Below, one piece after another: positions 9,900-19,929 of a stretch of DNA of 64,000 nucleotides. The position numbers were made by a program, and so were the translations under genes. Source of the stretch: Nipponacmea schrenckii (Eukaryota; Mollusca; Gastropoda; Lottiidae); contig CM060199.1 in NCBI GenBank assembly GCA_030562195.1, positions 23,766,338 to 23,830,337 of the forward strand. The letters run 5' to 3'. How positions within the stretch are numbered: position 1 is the first letter of the stretch; each line of letters begins with the position of its first letter. Below the pieces are notes generated by a model, which did not search any database, was not told where the DNA came from, and saw only the letters and a list, made by a program, of their open reading frames with translations.

Positions 9900-10960
9900 T
9901 CAATGCGATAGACGCAAACCATTGTTTAATATAGCACTTCAAGAATTAAAGATAGATATTTGCATAAATGTTGGCCTCTTTGAAGGTATAGTTGTTAGAA
10001 CCACATATTTAGATTCCTAAACTCTTTAGCCAAAATTTCAAAGAAACTTTAATTACAAGTTATGAAGCAAGTTTCGTTTAAGAGATTGATACAGTGCAAC
10101 AAGATGAATATAATTATTCCCCATTTTATGTTTTACCGTAAACCAGTTAGCCTAATACTTTTGAATCTGAATTTATAATACTAAGATTGAATATGTAGCC
10201 AAGGCAAATACAACAAATTTAGCAACATTTTCCGGAGACTGTCCATCTTTAACATTGGCACTTAAAACTAAAAATGCTTTCGAGTTAATACAACACTATT
10301 ATTTACTTACTAGGAATTATCACATTTACAATATACTTATAGATTTTCAAACTGTTTTGATGTTTGAACCACTTTTGCTGCCAAGAGCATTTTTTGGGCA
10401 ACCCAGCAAGTCCATTCTACATGAAATAAACAAAATAAATATTCAAAAAAGTTTTGCATAGTAGTCATTCAAATTAGTCAAAGAGAGATTATGGAAGACA
10501 TTTAAGCTCATTATTGCTAATTCTTAATTCTAATTTCTTCATTTGTACATCATTTTCAACATTAGTATAATATTTTCACTATTTGTTTGACATTTTCTAC
10601 ATTTGTTGACAATTATCAACATTTGTCATTTATAATAATCAGCAGATACTTTGCTCTAAATGTCATGTCTTACAAAAATCCAAACAAATCTCCAACAAAT
10701 GTTACACACCAAATCAAAAGATACGAATATAAATAAACAAATCTCTGTTTACATTTCTTTATACCGTAATATTGAGATGTCATCATTATGACGACGTGAA
10801 GGAAGAAACAATTTACACAGACAAGTGCCGCTTGTTGGTATAATGCTATCAATAAAACATATGGTAGGTTTACATCCAAAGCCTAACACAGGTATTTCTG
10901 TACATCCAGTTACAAACTTGAGAATACTCTCTAAAGTCACTGTTCCTCTTCTCTCAGCTG
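9900..10960. other. Non-coding AT-rich interval
   Basis: Only short chance ORFs; no conserved motif or splice-linked exon was seen. A phrase ACATTTGT/ACATTTTC recurs around 10540-10630. Confidence 0.5.
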
Positions 10961-10971
10961 TAAAAACAATA

Positions 10972-13345
10972 AAAACTAGAATTGCTTACAATTATGAACG
11001 TATTTCGCCAGCCTTAAAAAATTATGTAGGCTAAATTTGCAATTACCTACATCTAGACAATATATTGAATATCATTTGACCTAGTTTTCAAAGTCATGAA
11101 ATAATTAGGTCACACCTTCCGTAACGGTTAAAGATGGCGAAAGTATGAAAATTATCAATTTTTGCTGTATTTAAGTACAGTTATCTCTATGAATTTTTTA
11201 AGTAAGCCAAATTAAAAAATATCTACTCGTAGACAATATATTGAATATTATTTGACCCAATTTTCAAGGTCATAGATTAAGTGGGTCATACCTTCCGTAG
11301 CCGTTACAGTGACCTAATTTTGAAAAAATCGAAATTTAAATACTTCGAAAGAAAATACGAAAATTAAAATTCGGTCTACAAGAAAGGTAGATAATGATCC
11401 AATGTATCTATGTGCTAAATTTCATCGAAATCGGTCAATCAATAGTGTCTGAATTTCGGATTTAAGAATTGTCTTGAAAATTCAAAATGGCGACCGATAT
11501 GGTAGCTTGACCTAATTATTTAAGTCAAATCGATTACTATTGACAAGTTATTTATAAACAGTTTTCACTTTTCACCTAGCTGTTATAGACCGGAAGTGAC
11601 GTAATTACGTCATTTGAGGCTAAACCGGAAATCGATTTTATTTTACAAAAAGTATAATCATATCGCCTATCAACTGGTAAAGTTTCAAAATTTTACCATT
11701 TATATTAAACGAGAAATCACGGTCTGAAATTTTTGCCGATGACCCTTGAATATTTAATTGCAAATCTTGGGTAAAAAATTTAACCGAATTGCATAAAAAA
11801 CCTATAATTATTAGTTGACAAATACATTAAAGTTTTCAAATCTGAAAATCCGGTCGAAATCGAACTGAAAATAAACTTGATAGAGCAATAAAACCTCAAT
11901 TTCCGGTTCTCACTTCCGGTCAGAGATAGAACTTCCGGTTTTGTTTTATTTGATAATAGAATTCATTCTAAGGTCAACTGCATATTTAGAATTTGTACCT
12001 TTTACCAGTTTGTCTGCAAACTCATCCAAGAATCGCAACAAAAAAAAACTAGACCCCCAGGCTTTGCGAGGTTCTGACGCAGTGCGTAGCAATTTTGATA
12101 TACGCTTTAAAACTGCCCATAAAGTATCCGAAGAACAGTAACGTTATTTTTACAGAGTATAAGTCGTTTTATTTCAAAGCATAATTGGTTCGCTGAAACT
12201 AGTGTCATGTAGATCGCCAAAACGCATAATTCAACAACCAGTTTTTAACAATGAAATTCGCAATTTTCAAATGGTGATAAAACGGAAAGTATGCATCGTA
12301 CATCAAAATATAATATATCAATGGATAGATCTTTTCGAGAGTTATCACATTTGTGCAGCTCACAAGGTCACTAAAGGTCAAGGTTACAATATACGACCAT
12401 TCGAAGTTTTTATATATTACTTTCGGTCAAAATATCAAAATCAAAATTCAAAAATCGGTTTCCAAATATAATTCAGGAATCGATATAACATTCTATAGAC
12501 ATCAAAATTACGCGAATCGTAGCATCTCCAGAGGCCCAATTTCGATTTAAAGAAAATTACGCACAGTTAGTAGAGAAGAAAATATAAAATTTCCAAATAT
12601 TAAAAAGCGCATTTTTGGTGGAAATATGTGGTTTAATATATCATTACAAAGAGCAGATGAACCCTAATAAGATTCAATATAAATATTTGTTATTTATAAA
12701 TTAATTCACGTGACAGAGCTCGTTAAAAATAAAAATCACAAATTTCAATCGGCTATAAAACCGGAAGTAGACATCGGACAACACAAATGAATATATCAGG
12801 GGGTAGATATCATCAAGGGCAATAAATCGTGTTCAGGTCACCAAAGGTCAAGGTCACAAAATATAGGCCTTTAAAGTTTTTGTTATTACCAATAAAATTA
12901 AAATGGAAATAAAAGAAAATCAAAATCAAAATTCAAAAATCGGCTCCCAAATAAAGTTGCGCAATCGACTCTAGTCATTAGATATGAAAAAATAACGAAA
13001 ATCGCTTTATCCCCTGAATTTCAATTTGAAATTTTACAAAAGTTTGACATTTTAATATGGCGGCTTATCGTTTGCTTCCGGTCTGGATTTTTTTATCTTC
13101 GTTTTTTTGTATGACTATTTCAAGCATATCGCAAAAATAATTTTTGAAATATCTTGAAAGTTCCGGAAGTTGATTTATAAATTTTAAAAGCGAATAACGT
13201 CAAAACCGGAAGTGATGTCGAAAATTTAAAAAATAATTCTTGATCGCATTAATAGTGTCTATCTACCTGTAAGTTTTCGGATGCATCGGAATAAAATTGT
13301 AGAAGTTGAAAAAAATGCAAAAATTGAAATGAAAAAAATCATCTA
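10972..13345. repeat. Unclassified interspersed repeat, copy A (CCGGAAGT-rich)
   Basis: About 2.4 kb matching a second copy at 28674-29804 plus 33070-34612. Both begin AAAACTAGAATTGCTTACAA and share long blocks such as TAAGTAAGCCAAATTAAAAA, GTGACCTAATTTTG and AAGGTCAAGGTCACAA. The family is strikingly rich in CCGGAAGT or its complement (for example near 11590, 11910, 11930, 12763, 13075 and 13205). One of these is fused to a cAMP-response-like TGACGTAA at 11597. No protein was recognised and no terminal repeat was resolved, so the class is unknown. Confidence 0.75.
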
Positions 13346-13387
13346 CAAAAGTAATGAAATAAGCAGTTTGAAACTGCAGTTATGTAG

Positions 13388-13648
13388 CTAGCAGTTAAAA
13401 GAAGCTAGCAAAAGAAGTTCTTTGGCGGTAGTTTTTGCAGTGTTGTTCCGTACTGGAATAGCCTGAGTGTACCTAGTAAAGTGATCAGTTATTACCAGTA
13501 TGCTATCATATCTTCGACACTCTTCGACACAAACATAGTCCATGCAGACTAGTTCCAAAGGAGAGGTAGTTGTAATAATTACCAGGCGACAAGTTGATGG
13601 ATATTGTCTTTCGTCTTTAGCACCTAGGACAGTTCTTGATGTACTCAT
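13388..13648 (-). pseudogene. gypsy integrase core fragment
   Basis: Begins with the segment before the catalytic core (STCRLVIITTTSPLELVCMD) and includes the first catalytic Asp in LVCMDYV, then ILVITDHFTRYTQAIPVRN, a standard integrase core phrase. The second Asp and the Glu are missing because the fragment stops at 13388. The HHCC zinc domain expected upstream is not recognisable between 13650 and 13860. Confidence 0.75.
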
Positions 13649-15169
13649 CGATGTGCTGAATCCTGAATAAAACTACATAACATAAAATCCTGCTGTTGCC
13701 TATCTCTCCATTTCTGCGGTGTTTCCACGGAAGATCCACTCCCTAGAAAATCTGGAGCTGACTGGTGTGACATACTTGCAGATCTACAAAATTTTTCCTC
13801 CAGTTCCATATTCTTCAACGCACCGATGATGCTTTCATGCAACTCCTCATACTTTGGTAGACGACTAAGGGCATCTGCATCGCCATTCTTCTTCCCTGGC
13901 TCCCTGGCTGGTGAAGTTGTAGATGGCGAGTGCAGCAAGCCACCTTTGCCCGTAGCGTCTAATTTTGCAGTAGTCAGTATGTAAGTGAGTGGGTTGTTGT
14001 CTGTGTACACAGTAAACTTGGTGTTGAATAAATACTGATGGAACTTCTCAGTAACAGCCCATTTCAATACCAAAAACTCAAGTTTATGGTAGGATAGTTC
14101 TTCTCTGACTTGGACTTGCATCCGTGTGAAGAATAAAGGGTTTGGTAAAATCTGCATAAGCCAATATGGGTGGGTGTATCAATGCTTCCTTAAACTTGGT
14201 AAATACTGCCTGCTGTTCTTCTCCCCAATGCCAATTCTTATCTGCTATTGACTTTACCTTTATCCCCTTCCTCCTGCTCTAATAATTCATTGCTTAATGA
14301 ATCTTCTATAGTGTCCAAAAATCCGAGAAAACTCCTTAACTCATCGTGATCGGATGGTACTGGCCAAGATGCCACCTTATCCGTTTTCTTCGGATCTGTC
14401 TTAACACCCTCAGAAGAAACAATATGACCGAGGTAACGTACCTCTTCCTTGAAGAATTCACACTTCTTCGGGGATAACTTAATACCATTCTCTGCCAACT
14501 TACCAAACACTTTTGGCATTCTCTCTAGATGTTCCTCATATGTCTTGCTGAAAATGATAAGATCATCTATGAAAATAGCACATATTTTCCAATCGAGATT
14601 ACCTAGACAATCTTCCATTACTCTTTGGAAAGTGGCATTAGCGCTTGTTAAACCAAATGGCATCCTTTTATACTGATAAAACCCTAATGGTCCAACAGTA
14701 AAGGCAGTCTAATGCTTATCATCTTCATCGATGCTAATACCAAAAAGATGTCTGGCAACTCCTCAATGCGTGGGTGAGCATATGCATCACGGATAGTCGT
14801 GGCGTTCAACATCCGGTAATCGACACGCATGCGAAGGGAATTTTCCTTCTTTCTTGCTAAAACAACCGGGGAAGCACAAGGGCTGTGGCTACACTCTATA
14901 ATACCAGCGTCTAAAAAGTATTCTAGATGGTGTTTAACTTCATCGTACATTGCAGGTGGTATTCTACGATGTGGCTGTTTGAAAGGTACGTCATCTGTCA
15001 ACCCTATCTTATGTTTCACCATACTAATGCTACCTATTTCCTGATCATGCTGTGAAAAGATGTGACTCCACCCAGATAAAAACTCCTTTAGATGTTCAAC
15101 CCGATCTTTGGAAAGTGCAGAAGTTGCAAAATCCATCTGATCTAAAAAAAGTGCCTTTGTTTTTATCAC
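13645..15169 (-). pseudogene. gypsy reverse transcriptase and RNase H remains
   Basis: From 15169 downward on the minus strand: FSQHDQEIGSISMVKHKI, then SPCASPVVLARKK and RMRVDYRMLNATTIRDAYAH (RT fingers), MPFGLTSANATFQRVMED, the catalytic IFIDDLIIFSKTYEEH around 14560, then LGHIVSSEGVKTDPKK and PSDHDELRSFLGF. RNase H-like VYTDNNPLTYILTTAKLDATG appears near 13990. Breaks occur around 14670 and 14240, with short deletions. It is the same superfamily as, but clearly different from, the intact element at 58550-63449. Confidence 0.8.
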
Positions 15170-15809
15170 TACCTGGTAAAATTCTATTTACAGACGCCTT
15201 ACTTACAATATCAACTGGATGGAGCTCACATACAGCACTGTGGAAAGATTCTGACTGGGGATAAGGTGAGGTTAGATAACCGAACAGCAACTGTCTTTTC
15301 TACACCTGGGTCTACGTTGATCAGAGTCGGAGTTACCTCGATTGAAGCTGACAAGACGGAATCCTCCGACCTCTGAAACAACACCCTTTTCCTGGAAGGC
15401 AAATCTTACCCGCCAGACAGATAGACCTGTTACTGCCTATGACAATATGCTTATCCTCCACACACCTAACAACTCCAACACAAGAACTTGAATGCTTCTC
15501 CTGTAAACGCATACAATTGAATGTAAAATTCCTTACTTCAGGCAGGTTCTCTTGGCACGATGAATTACCTGATATCTGCTCCATCAATGGCTTTAAAACG
15601 TTTATTCCGACGTGTAATGGTGTTTTTTATGAATATATCCGGGACTACCAAAACAAACAATCAAGGGATTCCGAACGTTAACTTGGAATCTTTACAGTCA
15701 CTGGTACACATCCCAAATAAGGCAATGTCTGACCACCAGCAATCTCTTAAACCAGAATCTGATCCAACGGTGTAACCACGCAAGAATTATTTCTTAACAT
15801 CTCCTCATA

Positions 15810-16200
15810 ATAGGACTTACTAACTGTCGATATAGTAGATCCAGTATCTAAAAGTCATGTACAAACACTACCATTGATGTCCCCTACTGTAACGTTGTTA
15901 TGACCCATAACATCCTTAGTCCTAAGACCAGTCCAGAACTTACGTCTTAAATTATCACTAACTCTATTAGCATCCATCCCAACAACACGTCTGTCCCTGT
16001 CTAAATGGTCTCCAAAGCTGAGAAACTGCATATAACTCAGACAGAAGTTGGTTACTTTCTTCAATCCTTCCAAACCTAGCTTCCAATCTATAAACAAATT
16101 CTGTAACAAATGCTGAAAGACCAGCACGTACAACACCATGACCTTCCTCACCTTTCAAAGAACGTAAAATTGCTAACTTTATTGTAGGTTCATCATAGTG
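15810..16200 (-). pseudogene. gypsy protease motif and gag fragment
   Basis: Near 15835 the minus strand reads LDTGSTIS, the aspartic protease active site of retroelements. Between about 15970 and 16200 one frame contains TIKLAILRSLKGEEG and FVYRLEARFG, resembling the capsid part of gypsy gag. A zinc knuckle was not found between them. The gag side is cut by the assembly gap. Confidence 0.6.
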
Positions 16201-16700
16201 NNNNNNNNNNNNNNNNNNNNNNNNNNNNNNNNNNNNNNNNNNNNNNNNNNNNNNNNNNNNNNNNNNNNNNNNNNNNNNNNNNNNNNNNNNNNNNNNNNNN
16301 NNNNNNNNNNNNNNNNNNNNNNNNNNNNNNNNNNNNNNNNNNNNNNNNNNNNNNNNNNNNNNNNNNNNNNNNNNNNNNNNNNNNNNNNNNNNNNNNNNNN
16401 NNNNNNNNNNNNNNNNNNNNNNNNNNNNNNNNNNNNNNNNNNNNNNNNNNNNNNNNNNNNNNNNNNNNNNNNNNNNNNNNNNNNNNNNNNNNNNNNNNNN
16501 NNNNNNNNNNNNNNNNNNNNNNNNNNNNNNNNNNNNNNNNNNNNNNNNNNNNNNNNNNNNNNNNNNNNNNNNNNNNNNNNNNNNNNNNNNNNNNNNNNNN
16601 NNNNNNNNNNNNNNNNNNNNNNNNNNNNNNNNNNNNNNNNNNNNNNNNNNNNNNNNNNNNNNNNNNNNNNNNNNNNNNNNNNNNNNNNNNNNNNNNNNNN
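16201..16700. other. Assembly gap (500 N)
   Basis: Exactly 500 N, the size commonly used for gaps of unknown length. It separates the gypsy gag fragment from the Penelope-like region, so their adjacency is not assured. Confidence 1.
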
Positions 16701-17685
16701 ACAAGGTTGTCATTTAAGTTCTGATTTTTTGAATATGCCACTATCATTTTCTGTTTATAGACATGAGGAAATTTCTCTTGAAGACTCTTATAATGGGTTT
16801 GAACTATCTTACTTGCTTTATTACTGGTTGTATTAAATGGAACTACAAAGGGTGCTATGCCTACACTGTGGTGAATATTAAGTCCTATGGGTCTTGCTGT
16901 ATTCAATGTCTCAATCCAATGGGCTTCTCTAGATTGACGGAATTTGGTAGTTTCATCTTCGGGCAAGTCGATTTCTATGCGCTCAATTGGGGTTAGGGTG
17001 AGATCGTCAAGTGAATGGTCGTCAAGATTGAAATGGTTAGAAACAGGCTTGTCTTTTTTTAATTTAATATCTGATCTGTGAGCATTAAAACGAGTGCGTA
17101 ATTTGTTCTTTGTTTCCCCGATATATTGTTTGGGACATTTTTTACATGAAATTAAGTATATTACATTCGAGTTTTCACATGTTAGGTGCTCTTGGATCGG
17201 GTATCGTTTATTCGTAGAGTTACTTTGAAAATAATGCGTTTCTGATATAAAGGGACATGTTTTGCATCTGGTTGACATACATGGGGCACTCCTTAAACCT
17301 GGAGGCCCTTCGGCATAAAGTCTATTTTTAGCTGCTAACTGTGCTAATGTGGAATTTTTTATGTTTCGTAAAAATCGTTTAGAGTATCCACGCTCTTTCA
17401 CTTTTGAGAAAACAATCGTACAGGCTTGGTTGAAATCAGAAGGCCTTGTGCAAATTCGGTGAAATCGTAAAACTTGTGACTTAATAATTCCAGAAAATGT
17501 ATGTTTTGGATGAAATGAGCTCTTATGCAAAAGTTGATGAGTGTCGGTTTCTTTGAAATATACTTTAATATCTAATTTATTAGTCTCCGCTATGGAATCA
17601 CCTTTAAAAACAGTAGTATCGAGAAAATCTATGCTTTTGTGACTGACACTGGCTGTTAGTTCGATGGACGGGTGGTGGTTGTTGT
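16701..17685 (-). pseudogene. Penelope-like element 3' half with GIY-YIG endonuclease
   Basis: An open minus-strand frame starts with HPSIELTASVSHKSIDFLDT, the region after the RT catalytic core of Penelope-like elements. It continues with HPKHTFSGIIKSQVLRFHRI (RT thumb) and a Cys cluster (CMSTRCKTC). It then has the GIY-YIG nuclease with VIYLISCKKCPKQYIGET near 17160-17110 and RTRFNAHRSDIKLKKDKPVS. The nuclease nicks the target to prime reverse transcription in these elements. The tail (LNDNL) ends at the N gap. The RT catalytic domain is absent, and upstream the frame is fused to a LINE RT. This part alone shows no stop codon. Confidence 0.85.
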
Positions 17686-18684
17686 TATCGCCTCTTATCC
17701 TTCTGTACTTCAGTGTTGGTAACTTCAATAATTTTAGTCTTTGCTCATATGTCAGGTTATTTAGTCCAGGGAGTTGTTTAGTTGTTCTTCTTTGCACATT
17801 TTCGATAGCATCGATGTGTTTTGTTTTGTACGGGCACCAAACAGAGCTAGCATATTCCAGATGGCTACGCACTAGTGATACATACAGCATTTTGAATGTC
17901 TCTGAATCCAGAAATTTATCACTTCTTCTGATCAATGCTGTCATTCCTGTAGTTTTATTTACCTTTTCCTTTATATGGAGATCAAATTCTTGGTTAGAAT
18001 CGAACATTACACCAATATCTTTTTCTTTATCCACGTTTTCTAATTTATGATTTCCTGATGAATTTTCGATTGTGTATATGGGTTGCTCATTTTTACCATT
18101 AATACTTTTGTTACAATAGGACACTGCTGATAACTGTTGATAACTTCTTGTAGGATTTTACGGTCTTCATCTCTCATGATAATCCGATAAAGTTTTGTGT
18201 CATCTGCAAATAGAAGAGCTTCACAGGTAACAATGTCAGGAAGGTCATTAATGTATATCACAAATAATAACGGCCCAAGTACACTCCCTTGGGGTAATCC
18301 ACTGGTCACTTGTGCTACTTGGGATTTGCACCCATTTACTACCACTTGCTGTACTCTGTCACTGAGGAAGTCCTTCACCCAACTGATGATATTGATGTTT
18401 ATATCGTATGCTTCCATTTTTCCAAGTAATCTTCTGTGAGGTACGGTGTCAAACGCTTTCATGAAATCCATGTAAATGCAGTCTACTGTAAGGCCCTGGT
18501 CAAGTGCATCAGTCCATTTATCAACCACCTTTAATAACTGTAATACAGTAGAGCGACCACTTATGAAACCATACTGCTTGTTACTGAAAAAATTGTTCTT
18601 TTTCATGTGCTCTGTAATATTGTCCCTAACTATCTTTTCCATAACTTTACACACAATGCTAGTTAAACTAACTGGTCGTTCCAA
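17686..18684 (-). pseudogene. LINE reverse transcriptase
   Basis: The first part (18684-18125) reads MERPVSLTSIVCKVMEKIV, NKQYGFISGRSTVLQLL, YMDFMKAFDTVPHRRLL, TSGLPQGSVLGPLLFVIYIN and the catalytic LLFADDTKLYR. A frame change with loss of some sequence occurs near 18125. The second part (18124-17686) reads EKDIGVMFDSNQEFDLHI, LVRSHLEYASSVWCPYK and QRRTTKQLPGLNNLTYEQRL, the usual C-terminal RT/thumb region. It ends at LKYRRIRGD, where the Penelope-like frame continues without a stop. The RT would prime on nicked target DNA. Confidence 0.85.
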
Positions 18685-18730
18685 TTAACACTTGAATACA
18701 CATAAATTGCAATACCTCTACCATTATCCT

Positions 18731-18913
18731 TCAAATTGTTAAACAATTCGTAATATTGTAGCTGTATTTCAGAACTGAGAATGGGATATCTACTGCGTTT
18801 TGGTTTACTTCAGTTAAACATATAATGTGTGGTTGAGATTCTTCTATTCTTGTTTTAAACTCGTCAAACTTATTTATAAACGAATCACAGTTTGTATAAA
18901 AACATTTTAACAT
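18731..18913 (-). pseudogene. LINE endonuclease N-terminal fragment
   Basis: Starts with LKCFYTNCDSFINKFDEFK and HIICLTEV, matching the beginning of the APE-type endonuclease of CR1/L2 LINEs, where the Asn in TNCDS and the Glu in TEV are active-site residues. The rest of the endonuclease is deleted before the RT begins. Confidence 0.7.
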
Positions 18914-18963
18914 ATTTACACTATTTGCATTACTATGTTGGGTTTTATTAATACTGTTCCTGA

Positions 18964-19913
18964 TTATTTTTTTATCTTTACTATTCTTTGATCCCAGGGA
19001 GGGCCTCGTACCTTGAACTTGAAGTTTTCCTCATCCTCCTCTAGTTGTTTCGCCTCTAGATACAGTTCTTTTGATTCCTTTCTTTGCATAGGGGTCATAT
19101 CATGGCTGATTGATACCTTATTTAAATTTGAGCCCTTTAAAGCTAATAGTTTTCCAAACATGGTCTTTTTACTCTTTCATCTCTAAAAGTAACAAGCATT
19201 GGACGGGGACTTTCTTCTGTTGGCTTCCTAATACCAAGTCTAATTACCTTTGTATAGTTTGCATCTGTTAGTTCTGATTTACAAATGTCTGATACCAGTT
19301 TCATTATGTCACGGTCATGTTTTTCTCTTTCAACTCGTAAGTTACTATCAGATTCTTCTGCTGTAAATACCACTGCATGTAATTTTCTGTTCTCTCTTTC
19401 CTGCATTTCTTTTATCATTTCTACTGGCTGTTTGTTTTGAGTATTATTATTGGATTGGCTCTGTTGGGTTGACTCAACATTCAGTTTCAATTTCTCTAAA
19501 CTTTCATCTATCATAGTTTGTACAGTGTCTTTCCCAACCGCTTTTTTCTCAAGGTTAGATATTCGCTCTTCATAAATATTCATAATCTCATTGCATCTGG
19601 TTTGAATTTCCTTTTCAACCTTCAACGTTTGTTCGACTTTTTGCATACATCCATGACAGAACCATTTCATGTCTGATCTATCCACCATGAATTGATAATT
19701 GACATCAGGTACATTTACACATTTAATACAGAAATGATTTGAACAGTACTCACATTCTAGAACTGTATCATTTTCATCCGAGAATTCTACGTCGCAAATT
19801 TTACAAATCCAAGCGTCATCAGATTATTTACGATTGACGGCCATCTTGCTTTTTTGTTTACCTTCACTACCTTTCTTCGTCTCCCGTTTTTTACTAATAC
19901 CAGACTGAGACAT
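18964..19913 (-). pseudogene. LINE ORF1 with PHD-type zinc finger
   Basis: From ATG at 19913 the frame reads MSQSGISKKRETKKG, then a stop (TAA near 19828), then DAWICKICDVEFSDENDTVL, ECEYCSNHFCIKC and WFCHGCM, a C4HC3 PHD-like finger. A coiled coil follows (NEIMNIYEERISNLEKKAVG), then an RNA-binding-like region with REKHDRDIMKLVSDIC and VIRLGIRKP. The frame changes near 19160 and continues as KLLALKGSNLNKVSISHDMT to KVRGPPWDQRIVKIKK. PHD fingers in ORF1 are known for CR1-group LINEs. The protein would package element RNA. At least two lesions, so non-functional. Confidence 0.75.
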
Positions 19914-19929
19914 TTCATCAATCAATCAA

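Larger units (their letters stand above)
13388..16200 (-). mobile_element. Decayed Ty3/gypsy retrotransposon (partial)
   Basis: From right to left on the minus strand the order is gag fragment, protease motif, RT, RNase H, integrase, which is the Ty3/gypsy order. The left side stops inside the integrase core at 13388, directly against other repeat sequence. The right side runs into the N gap at 16201, so no LTR is visible. Multiple stops and frameshifts make it non-functional. Confidence 0.8.
17686..19920 (-). mobile_element. LINE (CR1/L2-like) with internal deletion, joined to Penelope-like DNA
   Basis: Minus-strand non-LTR retrotransposon: ORF1 with a PHD finger (19913-18964), the start of the APE endonuclease (18913-18731), then RT (18684-17686). 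Most of the endonuclease is missing between 18731 and 18684. The element has no 3' tail, because its RT runs directly into Penelope-like sequence at about 17686. The RT thumb phrases LVRSHLEYASSVW and LKLPTLKYRRIRGD point to the CR1/L2/Rex group. Confidence 0.8.

Noticed and set aside
16193..18124. 643-residue ORF and its plus-strand counterpart across the gap
   Set aside because: About 165 of the residues are translated N; only the parts outside 16201-16700 are evidence.
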